DNA of 64,000 bases from Tridacna crocea (Eukaryota > Mollusca > Bivalvia > Cardiida > Cardiidae): assembly GCA_943736015.1 (NCBI GenBank), contig OX031065.1, positions 42,484,427 through 42,548,426 of the forward strand. Reading direction: 5' to 3'. Shown piece by piece: positions 23,329-34,299 of the stretch (the stretch's first letter is position 1; every line of letters begins with the position of its first letter). The notes below the pieces were generated by a model that saw only the letters and a program-made list of their open reading frames with translations, ran no database searches and was not told the origin of the DNA. Made by a program: the position numbers and the translations under genes.

Positions 23329-23740
23329 GTAGGTCAGAGTTGTCAACAGTTTCTGGCTGTTTTCTAAATTAGTTTGTTTTCTAAATTCATATTGCTTTGG
23401 CTCAATAGAACTTTCATTCATAGAGCTAAGTTGGGTTGTAGAGTATTTTTTGTTTCATCTTTTTGTGTATAAAATCTTTGTCTGCAATGTGCTTTATTTG
23501 GCAGTACTGGTTTAATAGTTTGAAAACTGGAATTTTGGTCTCGAATGTACAAAGTGAAATTGGGGTTAAATGAGAAAACAAAATCTTTTTTTGCATTATA
23601 GCTCTTTTCTCATAAATCATTCATAGGAATATTTAATTTTTTTTTTCATCTCAAAGAGCCTTTTATTCTCAAAACAACAATTACTATAACTTTTTTCTAA
23701 TCAACTCATAAAAAATTCAAATTACTTGGCATTTTCCTTA
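23329..23740. other. intron-like sequence after exon 'a', copy B
   Basis: Homologous to 15858-16200 (landmark TTTGGCTCAATAGAACTTT and ATAGAGCTAAGTTGGGTTG). No other feature. Confidence 0.45.
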
Positions 23741-23744
23741 ACAT

Positions 23745-25060
23745 GTGAGGTTCAGTAGACTGACAGTAGGAACTTCCATTGTTAATTTATACAGTGTGGC
23801 CAGGGACAGGGGTTATATAGCACAAATGGAAGTTTCAACTATCAGGTTGCTGGCAAAACTGTTCTTTGGCACAGCTGAATGTGCTTGCTTTTGACCTAGG
23901 TTTTGACATTGATGAAAAATGAACAAACCGAAATTTGTAATTGGTAAAAAATGTATACATGTTTATACTGAGGTTCCTGCCTATTTGCTGGCAAATTTAT
24001 GCAGTCAATCTTTTTTGAAGATATTTCTTGTATGAACTAATTGGAAAGAGGTCAAATCTACAATAAATATCAAATTATAATATCTTGAGCTTGTAAAATT
24101 AAAATAAAGTTCTTGGTCATATTATCATATAGCTGCATGTATACATGCATTACGTGAAGTGTTAGCCGAAATTCATCAAAGTGTTGTGACAAGTTCAGTC
24201 AACTTTTTAATTTACATAAAATTCAGGTTGCTGGCAAACTTATTGGTAAATTGAATAATCATATCTGCATTGTTGGGTCAAATATGTAACAAAGCAAGTA
24301 TGTTCAACTCAAAAACTTACTTACAATGCCTTCAGGTTTCTCAAAAATCTGTCACATATAAATATGTAACCTGTTAATTTAGATATGAATCAAAGTATAA
24401 GGTTAAAAGTTTCTTTAAAAACAGGGAGGTGAGGTTCAGTAGACTGACAGTAGGAACTTCCATTATTTATTTATATATATATATATATTATTGTGACCAG
24501 GGACAGGGGTTATATAGCACAAATGGAAGTTCCAACGATCAGGTTGCTGGCAATACCTATTTTTCAGCAATTTGTAAGAAGTTACCTCACATGCAAATCA
24601 TGGTATCAAACGTAATTTGACAAGTTTGTTTGGCTCAAAAACTTACCTACAATGCATTCAGGTTTCTTGAAAACACATTTTTCAAATATCTAGCTATACT
24701 GTTTTTCAACCTTTTGTAAGCACTTGGGTCAAAATGCATATCAAAAGTTCCTCCAGGTGAACTTAAAAAACTAGCATTCATTAAATTCAGGTCAAAAGCA
24801 GTGCCCTCTTGAAATTATTTATTATTTAAGTGTCTTCAGGTAGACCTAAAAATTATCCTACATTAAATTCAGGTTGCAAATACCATTTTCTTTGTTACAT
24901 AAATTTCTTCAGGTAAATTTATAATACAAGTCTACACTAAATTTAAGTCTTTAGCAATTCTGTCTTCAAATATCTGTAAAGTATGTTTCCTCACTTAAAC
25001 TTAGAAAACTAGTGTACATTAAATTCAGGTCTGACTCCAGCAATACCGTCTTTAACCCTT
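23745..25060 (+). repeat. alternating array, copy B, shorter
   Basis: Type-1 blocks are near 23747 and 24425, both with AGGTTCAGTAGACTGACAGT and GGCAGGTTGCTGGC-like ends. The block at 23747 keeps the open frame with a six-base insertion relative to 17705. That at 24425 is frameshifted by an expanded TA run. It is followed by the series of about 100-base units at 24740-25060. Confidence 0.65.
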
Positions 25061-25345
25061 CACCACACAACCCAGAGTTTCAATAACCCTAAGGAAAAAG
25101 CCTGGCAGAAATATTGTTTGGAAAAGGAGAAAATGCTGGTTACCTGCAAAACATCAACTTACTTCATTAAATTTTTCTCTTTCAAAATTTGAGGTAGTTT
25201 AGGGCATCTTTAATGTAACATGAAAATTACAATTTTAACTCTTAACCGAATAACAAAATTCTAGACCGGTCCAAATTGAAAGTGTTTGCAGATGACAAAA
25301 TAAATGTGGTTGAAAAATTTAAATTCGTTGTTGGAAGCGTACAGT
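25060..25345. mobile_element. two PAL-1 fragments
   Basis: A left half (CCACACAACCCAGAGTTTC to GCTGGTTACC) and a right end in reverse (TAGACCGGTCCAAATTGAAAG). Confidence 0.5.
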
Positions 25346-25626
25346 ATGAATATTTTGTACTTCTGTTCATACAAAGTCAGGATTGTGTTTCCTTCCATGC
25401 TTGATTATATCCAAATGAATGAAATAACAAATACTTGAACCTGTAAATCTTAGCATTAATTTTCAAAATCCAAAATTGTTTTTCTTTGTTGTATTTTTGT
25501 TGTTTGTTTGTATGTTTGTTTGTTTTTTCATGTTTATTTTGTGTATTTGTTTGTATGTTTTTGTTTGTTTCCATGTGTGTTTGTTTTGTTTGTTTGTTTT
25601 TTCATGTTTATTTCAAACTTTTGCAG

Positions 25627-25760
25627 TGGTTTTGTGTGCAGTGCTATCACCACATTGATAACCTAGGTACCGGCCTGCAAAAATGTACCCGAAATGGCCA
25701 ATGTGCAGAGAGGATTAAAGGCCTTTCCTTTTCTGATGCATGTATTTGCAGGTTAAGATA
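25627..25760 (+). CDS. candidate cysteine-rich exon 'b', copy B
   Basis: It is nearly identical to 21079-21210 over its whole length, but the acceptor differs: TTTTGCAG then TGGTTTTGTGTG, giving W-F before the first cysteine instead of V. A one-base insertion after the acceptor is absorbed by the change of acceptor, so both copies can start in phase 0. The candidate donor is at 25751-25752; read-through meets TAG at 25759-25761. Confidence 0.4.
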
Positions 25761-26576
25761 GTACTGTCTTGGAGTGTGTTTGCAACCCAGGTCCAGAGAT
25801 CTTATATATATATATAAGATCTCAGGGGCCCAGTCTGTTTCAAAACCTCACCCCCAAAAAATTACACTTTATACAAAACAAAAAAATGCATCCCTGTCTT
25901 CTTGATCTACATAAGACTGTTAGGCCAAGGCATGTCAGAGAACATTGAAATTGTGACCCCAAAGTTATAGTTAGATGGCCATTTACATGCTGACACCCAT
26001 ATTGTATTGAGCAGGTAAGAAAATGGCCATGGGCATGCCTAGAGAAACTGCTCCTATCTATATTGGCCACACCGTGCTAGGTGGACAGTCTTGTCCGATG
26101 TCTGGAGTGTGTATAAAATATATTAAATATTGTGTCAGCATTTTAATACGGGTAATGAACTCTACCTTCTACCGTACATTGCCATACCTGTATTGTGGTG
26201 AGTTTTTATAAAAGACTGTGAGGCAGGAGTGTGTTTGAAAACATTTGATCATGAACTCAAAAAGACGGTGAAAATGGTCATTGCAAAGCTGACACCAAAA
26301 TAAGCAATTCAAGAAAATGACCATTAATGTGTACAACATACTTTTCCTTAAGTTTTGGCCACACTAAGTGAGCAGTCTTGTATGGGTCAGTGTTTGAATT
26401 TGTATGATATAGAATACAATAGTGTGTCAGCCTACAAAGAAAGCATTAGTGAATATAATCATACTATTTTCAAATTTGCAATATTGTGAGAGCAATAAGC
26501 TGAATTGAATGATTTCTTTGGCCTATTTGGGGATGTGGTTGTAGTTCCTTACCTCTACTTTTTATTCTGTTTTTAG

Positions 26577-26613
26577 GTACAGAATAGTACTGGAGCCACA
26601 TACAATATGGTAA
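26577..26613 (+). CDS. candidate terminal exon 'c', copy B
   Basis: The acceptor TTCTGTTTTTAG is followed, in phase 2, by YRIVLEPHTIW and a TAA. It lacks six bases relative to copy A. It follows exon b of copy B by about 830 bases, the same distance as in copy A. Confidence 0.25.
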
Positions 26614-26978
26614 AGCGGAAATGAACCATCTTATTGAGAAACAGAACCTAGACTAGTGAATGTTGTGTATTGAACAAATGTAAACGGTTGTGGTCCACAA
26701 GTTATCATACATTCTTCAGATTGCTGGAACGATTTGGGAAAAGCAGTGTTTTCATGCTGCAGTGTAAGTGCTGACTTTATGATTTGGTTTAAGTTGTGTG
26801 TAATGAGTTCTACTTACTACCATCCTGGTTCATTTTTTGTATAGGTTGAAAAAAATGGAACAGTGCAAAAGTATTTGTAGAAAGTCATCCGTTTTGAAAA
26901 CAGTGAAAATATGCACAGGAATGGAGGCATTTGTAATGTGCTAATACTACATTTCCACAGACAGTTTTGTTTAGAGCT

Positions 26979-27206
26979 TTAACCCTTTCCCATACAAGCC
27001 CTTGATTTTACGTGTCTGCAGTACAAGTCTTCTGAAAACACTGGGGGAAAAGGAGAAATTGCTCGTAACGAACAATTTCTCCTTTTCCCACAAGGTTTTA
27101 TGCCCCTTTGGATAATTTTCTGCCATTGTTATGAAAGTTAAAATTGTCTTCTGCAAACTCTTTCAGTTTTGAAGAGTCAAAAATTTGCCATTTGGGAAAG
27201 AGTTAA
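26979..27206 (-). mobile_element. PAL-3 element (full length)
   Basis: TTAACCCTTTCCCATACAAG left, TTTGGGAAAGAGTTAA right. The stem is GGAGAAATTGCTCGTAACGA with CTCCTTTTCCC, combining features of PAL-1 and PAL-2. The second copy is at 56752. Confidence 0.75.
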
Positions 27207-27219
27207 CAAGTCATAAGTA

Positions 27220-27720
27220 TGTGGTGGTGAGTTGATAAGTTTACAAAAGACTGTTACACCAGGGCATTTTTGAAAACATCTTATCTTGATCCAAAAATGT
27301 GACAGTAAAAAATGGTCATTACAGAGCTAACACCAAAATGACTAATTGCAACAACATAAATTCCCTCAATTATTGGTCACACTGTGATAGGTGAACCGTT
27401 GTGTCTGGTTCTGTGTTTGAGTGTTTATTATACACACAATATTGTGTCGGCTTACAAGGAAAAGTCTTATATAAATTTTATATCATTGCATATGTTTACA
27501 ATATGTTCAAAATTTGTAATTCTGTTAGAGCAATAAACCGATTCCAATGATTACTTCGGCCTACTTATGGATGTGGTTTTTGTGCCTTACCCATGTTTTT
27601 GTTTTATATTTAGGTCAAATATACTGCAAGAGCTACATACACAGACTATGGTAAAGCTGAGTTGAATCATCGTTTTGAAAAAAAAAAGAACCTAGACTCA
27701 TGGATGCTATATATTGTACC
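27220..27720. repeat. segmental duplication, copy C (partial, older)
   Basis: Diverged match to the right half of copies A and B (from GTGGTGAGTT through TTATATTTAG and the following 90 bases). Confidence 0.65.
27614..27665 (+). CDS. candidate terminal exon 'c', copy C (diverged)
   Basis: The acceptor TTTTATATTTAG is followed, in the same phase, by SNILQELHTQTMVKLS and a stop. The upstream 390 bases are homologous to copies A and B, but no copy of exon b is present upstream. Confidence 0.2.
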
Positions 27721-28044
27721 AATGTAAACAGTGTTGTTCCACAAATTACCATATATGCTTCATTCCCTGACAACAATTTACAAGAGGCAGTGTTTCTGGA
27801 ACATCAAAGTTGATTGTTTGAGTCCAGAACTGATCATGATGTTACAGAAATGGCATTCCAGAATTGTCCTGCGAAAACTAGGAATTTCTACTTTGTCTGC
27901 CTGTTCCGGAATTGTATCAGACAATTCTAGAATTGGGCGAGGGAGCTATAACATACTGTTGTCTTAAAATTACCAAGGGGATAGATCAGGATAATGATAA
28001 ATATGTTGGGACATCCCCATGTATTGCAAAGGTTCTAGATTCTG
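27721..28044. other. anonymous sequence
   Basis: Open frames of up to 78 codons, but no splice or composition support. Confidence 0.4.
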
Positions 28045-28360
28045 CTGATCATGATTCTCTTACTTCCTTTACACAGTGTTTTCTACTCTTTCAGTCAAGT
28101 ATACAACATATGCCGTCTTTGAAGCGACACCTGATTTCTTGTTTTGCAAATGCTTTCATTTTGGACTAGCAAAAAATAATTATGGTTATGTCATAAAGGG
28201 TAAAAGTTAAAAATGTATTCTAACAATATGAAAGTTCTTTTCAACTGAGAGATAATCTCACACTATTAAAGAGTGTATATTAAAGATCAGGCTGCACTCT
28301 TGTGCAGTCTTATCTCTGCAAAACCCATCACGTTCATGCTTAGCAGCCAAACAGTTGAGC
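28045..28360. mobile_element. PAL-1 right half followed by a PAL-4 fragment
   Basis: CACAGTGTTTTCTACTCTTTC then TTTGCAAATGCTTTC. Next ATCAGGCTGCACTCTTGTGC and GCTTAGCAGCCAAA of PAL-4. Confidence 0.55.
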
Positions 28361-28413
28361 CCGAGACATCTTTGTGCTAACTTAAGACCGAGACAAAACA
28401 GATTTACTGATGG

Positions 28414-28816
28414 TCAACCCATTACCAAACAATCCCGACTTTTAATGACCCTGAAAAAGAAGCCTTTTGAAAACAATGCGAGACAAGGAGAAAATGCTGG
28501 TAACCAGCATTTTCTCCTTTTCCCACAATGTTTTCTACTCTTCCCAAATCAAATTTCTATTTTTGATTCCCATTTATTTTGACTGTAAATGCCTTTGATT
28601 TTGGCTAGTCCGAAATTTTGTCGTTTGGTAAGGGGATGAATTTTTAGACTCAACCAAATTGAAAGTATTTGGAGATGGTAAATTAAATGTAGCCCAAATG
28701 AAAACATTATGGACAAGGGATAACCAGTATCACTATGTTCTCATTTTTCCAAATTGTTTTTAGTAGCTTTCTTCTTCTGGGTTTTTAAAACTTTGAATGG
28801 TGTGACAAAGGGTTAA
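28414..28816. mobile_element. two adjacent PAL-1 copies
   Basis: 28414-28640 is nearly intact (centre GCTGGTAACCAGC). 28641-28816 is a decayed inverted copy ending in TTAA. Confidence 0.65.
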
Positions 28817-28977
28817 TGCGAGATAAAATATTTTATAGGTTTTGTTTCCCTTATACTGCAAATTCTGCACATCACTTTGATGAAAACAAATCAAAGATTG
28901 TGCAGGTCAGTTTAATTTGATACTTCAAAAATGATTATACAGTAAGGTTTAATACAGAAAACATCAGAAAAGAGAAA

Positions 28978-29036
28978 AGTGTCGACTCTGGTCAGCCTGC
29001 GCATTCCACACAGTCTGACCAAGGTTGACACAGTAC
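28978..29036. repeat. PAL-5-like hairpin
   Basis: GTGTCGACTCTGGTCAGCCT then a decayed complement (AGTCTGACCAAGGTTGACAC). Confidence 0.4.
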
Positions 29037-29132
29037 ATTTTTGTCTAACAGGTTACAATTTTTATACAAGTATGGTACCCTGGTTGTCATGATAAACAGT
29101 ATAGATGTACATGCTATCTCATTTATTGTATT

Positions 29133-29216
29133 GTTTGTTTACTTCAAAAACCTCATAACTACAGCTTAAGCTGTAGTTAGAACAAGCTGTAGTTAGAAGG
29201 TTTTTGAAGTAATCGG
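29133..29216. mobile_element. PAL-7 hairpin
   Basis: TACTTCAAAAACCTC and TAACTACAGCTT, then their complements. The second copy is at 52282-52352. Confidence 0.6.
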
Positions 29217-29700
29217 TCGATAACCTGTCAACCATAACTTAAAAACATGAATGCTTAGCAGATGATTCATGACAATTTAACTATTCAGTGCACATTTCTT
29301 ACAGTATTCTATGTAATTGTGCCTTTCAATGGTATTATAGTTAGAACCAAATTCAGTTAAGTTCTTGTGAGTATCAATCACTCAATACTGTACTAGGAGA
29401 AAAACATCAATGGTAATGATAAGAGGATGATGAAAGAAAATGAAAATAAAAGTCTGTACTTTGTCCCCAATTGCTACTTTGCCCAGGGACAATTCAGGAT
29501 TTGAACCATGCCAGGTAGGCATTCTTACTTCCTCCTGCAAAGTGAGAATCCCCACTTGGGGTGGGAAGATTCCAGTATCGTCCTGATTCCGACTTTGTGC
29601 AGAACATAAATAGCACATCTTGTTGGTTAAAGTTATGTTCTTTAGTACTTAGCCATATTTTTTAATCAAAAAAATTCTGCAGTACTACCTGAAGTTTAAC
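29217..29700. other. mostly anonymous sequence
   Basis: GGATTTGAACCATGCC at 29492 is B-box-like on the - strand, a possible SINE remnant; otherwise nothing. Confidence 0.3.
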
Positions 29701-29924
29701 TTAACTCTTTACCACACAATTCTGACTTTTAATAACCCTGTGAAAACATTGTGGGAAAAGGAGAAAATGCTGGGAACCAGCATTTTCTCCTTATCCCACA
29801 ATGTTTTTTACCCTTTTCAAATTAAATTTCAATTTTTGATTCACATTTATTTTGTTGTCTGCAAATGTTTTCAGTTTAGACTAGTCCAAAAATACCAGTT
29901 TATTGTTGTTTGGTAAAGAGTTAT
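29701..29924 (+). mobile_element. PAL-1 element (full length)
   Basis: TTAACTCTTTACCACACAAT to GGTAAAGAGTTAT. Centre GCTGGGAACCAGC. Confidence 0.75.
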
Positions 29925-29929
29925 GTAGC

Positions 29930-30180
29930 CACCCCAGAGTTGCTATGTGAAACATGTTTACAGATAAACAGTAAAGAGTGTTAATGATGTGTATGACATT
30001 AGCCTGTTTGGTTATGGGGTAACCTCTATTTTATAGATTGATGAAATATTGTAAAATATAACAATGTGTTGTGAAATAAACTGCTTCATTTTGCTGCACT
30101 TCTTTCCAAAGTGGTTATTCAGTGGTTATTCTCCTCATGGCGTAGACAAAATCTATTGACAAATTTTTAGCCTTCTCCCT
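29930..30180. repeat. homologue of the copy-A 3' flank
   Basis: ATTAGCCTGTTTGGTTATGG and the downstream sequence match 22170-22350. An AATAAA at about 30077 could be a polyadenylation signal of the ancestral gene copy. Confidence 0.5.
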
Positions 30181-30189
30181 TGTAATGTA

Positions 30190-30510
30190 TTTTCTAAACA
30201 GTCCTCAGTTTTTAACAGCCCTGAAAGAAAAAGGCCTTTGAAAACATATTGTGGGAAAGGAGAAAATGCTGGTAACCAGCATTTTCTCTGTTTCCCACAG
30301 ACAAGTTTTAATTTCTAGCATTTTTTCCTTTTCCCATCATAATTACTAAGGCTTTTTTCTTAATGTTTTCAGTGACTATACCAAAAATGTTAAAATCTAA
30401 AGCATGAGTTTCCATGTAGCTGAAATTATGATTTCCGTCTTTGAAATTGACAAAAAAATAGAAAATTACTCAAACCCAGCATTTCCCTCAATGTTTTCAA
30501 AACCTCCTCA
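30190..30510. mobile_element. PAL-1 fragments
   Basis: A good left half and centre at 30195-30300, then decayed pieces (CCAGCATTTCCCTCAATG at about 30475). Confidence 0.5.
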
Positions 30511-31161
30511 CCCATGTTTTGTTCTGAATCAAAAAGAGGAAAAAGTGACTATATGAGTCATCAAAAAAGAGTAGCTTTTGCTACTTGTTACACCTATCCT
30601 TGGAAAATTTTGGATTTTTTTCCTTGTGTAACGGCTCTATGCACTACAGGATTATTATCTAATTTCTTCAGCCCCTATGCCCAACCAGCTGTGACATATC
30701 CAATTTTTGCCTCTATTGCCTCGGTACAATACTGTATATTGTTATTCATCTCTCCATTACTCCAGCAATTTTTTAATAGATTGATTGAATGATTGTCCGG
30801 TTTCACTTTTTTATTTTGTACTTTGGGTTTGAACATTGTGCTCCTGCATTCTGACCAGGGAATGGGCTTTTGCTTTTTCGTCCTTTTATTGTAAGGGTCT
30901 TTTTCGGGTCGGAGTCTGGCAGTAGATTGGTTCTCTTTCTATTTGACATACGCCTTAAATATTATTATGAAAAGCCAAGTACGTACAGATTAATAGAACT
31001 AATTGTAACAAAGGAACAGTCTTAAACCTTTGTTACCATATTAACGAAGCTGTAAAGCGCCGTCTATCCATTATGAACGTCGTCTCCTCTTGATTGTGCC
31101 TTGCCAGTCGGCCAATTATTTATCTATTTATTATTTTTGTCACCATTGACCCTTACCCTGC
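30511..31161. other. anonymous sequence
   Basis: A 92-codon open frame is present without splice sites or recognisable product; not called. Confidence 0.4.
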
Positions 31162-31390
31162 TTAACCCATTACCACACAATCCCTACTTTTGATTACCCT
31201 GAGAAAGAGGCCTTTAGAAAACATTGTGGGAAAAGGAGAAAATGCTGGTTACCAGCATTTTCTCCTTTTCCACAATATTTTCTACTCTTTTACACAACAA
31301 ATTTCTAATTTGGAGTCACTTTTATTTTGTTGTCTGCAAATGCTTTCAATTTGGACAAACCTAAAATATTGTCGTTTGGTAAAGAATTAA
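31162..31390 (+). mobile_element. PAL-1 element (full length)
   Basis: TTAA on both sides, centre GCTGGTTACCAGC. Confidence 0.8.
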
Positions 31391-31424
31391 TAACTAAAAT
31401 GCACTGTTCAGTTCGTTTTTAAAA

Positions 31425-31945
31425 ACCCAAGTGTGGGGAATAATATCTCCTTGTCAGTGTAGATAAAAGATTGGAATCCACGGTCTGGGCGGTCTGATCT
31501 TGATCTGCACTGGCTGCAGAGGGGTTAAGCAGCTCAGGGGTTTAATTTTCTCTATCTGCTACCAGGTAAGGCATAATAATATAAATATGTCGCTATCCTT
31601 TTATCCATATATTCAAATATTTGTTAGGACTTAGTTCAGTTATATAGTCTGCATGTATTACATACTTGGCTACAACGCCTCACTTCCTTAGGCCTGTATG
31701 CCTCTATAATTTTTCAAGTCTAATTAACTCTGTCATTTGACAAACATCTTTTTTTCGTCAAAATACAATCAGATGCCGAAATCTACTTCGGATCCAATAA
31801 GACTGGTCTTTAGTGGAGCCGAGAGCACTGTGGGAAGGGGAGATAACTCTTGTTACCGCTATTTCCCAATTCACAAAATGAAGTCAAAATTTTGTTTATT
31901 GGGGCCATTAGAACATTGGATAGTTTGTTAAAGTGTTAAGTGTTT
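31425..31945. mobile_element. PAL-4 fragment and a decayed PAL-1 fragment
   Basis: GGCGGTCTGATCTTGATCTG near 31490, then GAGCACTGTGGGAAGGGGAG near 31823. Confidence 0.45.
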
Positions 31946-32029
31946 AACGAAAAATTTCCACACTGTATAGTTATATAACTGGTAGATTGATTGGCTTTTG
32001 TAATTGACTATATGATCAATGCAGATGTA

Positions 32030-32770
32030 AATCTTCCCCATGGGGTCCCGGTTTTTTTTTTATCGTATAGAATAGGACCTAGGCCTTTCTCTATGGCATG
32101 TCGTAGAAGGCGACTAAAATTATAGACATACGGCTGCTTTCCTCGTAATTCGTAGGATTGCAGCAGGCTGGGTAGTTTTTATTCCAAATCCTATATTTTT
32201 TTCTCGATGTAAATAGGGTTTGGAATGGGAATCAATTGGCCTGTGGGACCCCGTGTGGTTTAATTGGGGATATAAGAATAAACCACTGCAGTCCCGCAAT
32301 CGTCACATCGGCCATTTCATCTGGCGGAATAAAAGTGACAGCATGCATGTCGTTAATGGCTACAAAAGGGGCATCATTTTGTGTTTCGTCCATTCCTCAT
32401 TTATCATGTTTGTCTTATGTTGTTGCACATGTTTGTTATTTTCACCTCACATTATTGTTTACTAATGTAAGTGCACCCAATATGACCTAAGTTGTAGACG
32501 GGCCTTAAAGCGCTATTCATTCTTTAGATGTAAATCTATTGTTTGCCATCTATAAGGAATATGCATACTATGTTAAATACCATATTTGTCCGTGCTCATT
32601 CTCCACTTTTCCGGCTATTTTTCCTGTTTTTCTCTCCCATGTTTTGATACGGCATTTGATTATTTAAACTCCTTTTTTATTTAAGTGACCTATTAGATGT
32701 CAAATACATATTTGTAAGTACGAAATGCATGTGTATGCATAAATATTCAATAAAATCTATCTATCTATAT
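32030..32770 (+). mobile_element. 3' part of a retroposon
   Basis: It contains GGCATGTCGTAGAAGGCGAC, similar to the conserved central motif of mollusc SINEs (Nin type, from memory). It ends in AATAAAATCTATCTATCTAT, a typical LINE/SINE tail. No reverse transcriptase frame is present. Confidence 0.5.
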
Positions 32771-32997
32771 TTTTGTTATCTCTAACTTCATTCTTATTGC
32801 TTTCCTTGTTTTTTTTATTGTATCATGCTTGCCATTTTGGCAGAAAAAACAATAAAATGATAATAATAATCACCTCTTGGCAGAGCCATTGGGCTTTACC
32901 TGAATGTTTACCGAACCCAAAACTCTTAGGACTAGTTAAAACTGAAAATATTTTCATACAAACTAGATTTTACTCATATGACTTGATTTTACCATGA

Positions 32998-33117
32998 AAT
33001 ATTGGACAATATTGTTCGGAAAATGGTGGCAGCATGGTGGTTACCAGCGTTTTCCAACAATGTTTTCAAGGGCTTCTTTTTCTGGTTTGTTAAGACTTAG
33101 CATTGTTTATTAAAGGG
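32998..33117 (-). mobile_element. PAL-1 half element abutting a tandem
   Basis: GTTACCAGCGTTTTCCAACA to TTATTAAAGGGTTAA, sharing the TTAA with the next element. Confidence 0.55.
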
Positions 33118-33330
33118 TTAACTCTTTACTAAACAATTCAGACTTTAGTGACCCTGTGAAAGAATCCTATAGAAAACATTGTGGGAAAAGGAGAAAATGT
33201 TGGTAACCAGCATTTTCTCCTTTTCCCACAATATTTTCTACCATGTCTAAGTCAGAAATCATTTTATTAACAAGATTTGTCTGTAAATATTTTGATTTTG
33301 GTCCAACCAAAAAGATTTGTCTTTGGTTAA
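33118..33330 (+). mobile_element. PAL-1 element, first of a TTAA-sharing tandem
   Basis: TTAACTCTTTACTAAACAAT, centre TTGGTAACCAGC, right end TTTGTCTTTGGTTAA. Its last TTAA is the first of the next element. Confidence 0.8.
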
Positions 33331-33525
33331 CCCTTTACCACACAATGACAACTTTTGACGACCCTGAAGTAGAAGCCTTTTTGAAAACATAGTGGGAAAA
33401 GGATTTCCCCTAATGTTTTCTAACCTTCCAAAATCGAATTTGGATATTTCAGTCACATTTATTTTGTCGTCTGCAAATGTTTAAGTTGGACCATTCCATA
33501 AATTTGTTGTTTCGTAAAGAGTTAA
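33327..33525 (+). mobile_element. PAL-1 element with deleted hairpin centre
   Basis: TTAACCCTTTACCACACAAT to TTTCGTAAAGAGTTAA. The centre is reduced to GGAAAAGGATTTCCCC. Confidence 0.75.
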
Positions 33526-33773
33526 CCCCTTACTCCATAGATACTCATTTCTTGTGGGAATTGTGGGGATTTCTTCTTCATTGCTTGTGGGAGCCTTTGG
33601 AAAACATTGTGGCAAAAGGTGAAATTGCTCGTGACGAGCAATTTCACCTTTTGCCACAATGTTTTCTACACTGTCAAAAGGTGTCATGTACACATAAGAA
33701 ACGGCTTCATCCTTGCTGTTTTTTAGCGTTAATTAGAGATACCATAGAAATGCCTTGTGGGGTTTAGGGTTAA
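33522..33773 (-). mobile_element. PAL-2 element, third of the tandem
   Basis: TTAACCCCTTACTCCATAG to TTTAGGGTTAA, with a near-perfect stem centred on GCTCGTGACGAGC. Confidence 0.8.
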
Positions 33774-33839
33774 AGGACCATATGGTAGATAGCCTTTAGT
33801 TGGTTGTATTGGTTGGTTGTTTCAGGGTTGAACGCTACT

Positions 33840-34045
33840 TTAACAGCTAAGGTCATATCATGGTGGTCGGCGATGCACATGCGTTTCCTTGCTTTCTCAC
33901 ACCAGTACTAACACAACTTTCCTTCCAAAGCCACCAACTACTTTTCTCACATACTTCAGCAAAGGTAAGAAAAGAAAGTTCGCCTCAACCAGGTATTGAC
34001 CTCCCAACCACCACGTCATGAGTCCGACAGCCACATGGGCGGAGC
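33840..34045 (-). repeat. tRNA-like SINE remnant
   Basis: On the - strand TGACGTGGTGGTTGGGAGGT and CAATACCTGGTTG give a B-box-like region, as in tRNA-derived SINEs. Confidence 0.4.
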
Positions 34046-34055
34046 AAACAGTCTT

Positions 34056-34284
34056 TTAACTCATTACCAAACGACAAAATTTTAGGCTTGTCCAAATCGA
34101 AAGCATTTGCAGACGACAAAATAAAAGTGAACGAAAATTTGAAATTTGTTTTGTGAAGGGTAGAAAACATTGTGGGAAAAGAAGAAAACCCTGTTTACCA
34201 GTATTACCTCCTTTTTCCACAATGTTTTCTAAAGGCTTCTTTCTCAGGGGCGTCAAAAGTAGGGATTTTGTGGTAATGGGTTAA
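34056..34284 (-). mobile_element. PAL-1 element (full length)
   Basis: TTAACTCATTACCAAACGAC to GTGGTAATGGGTTAA. Confidence 0.75.
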
Positions 34285-34299
34285 AACCAATATGAGGAC

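Larger units (their letters stand above)
25476..26613 (+). repeat. segmental duplication, copy B (exons 'b' and 'c')
   Basis: Same structure as 20975-22072, with a longer TTTGTTTG microsatellite before it and a 28-base palindrome at 25796-25823. Confidence 0.85.

Noticed and set aside
30514-30792. 92-codon open frame
   Set aside because: Biased composition, no splice sites, no recognisable pattern.
32030-32770. Autonomous LINE
   Set aside because: No reverse transcriptase or endonuclease motif in any frame; only a 3' end is present.
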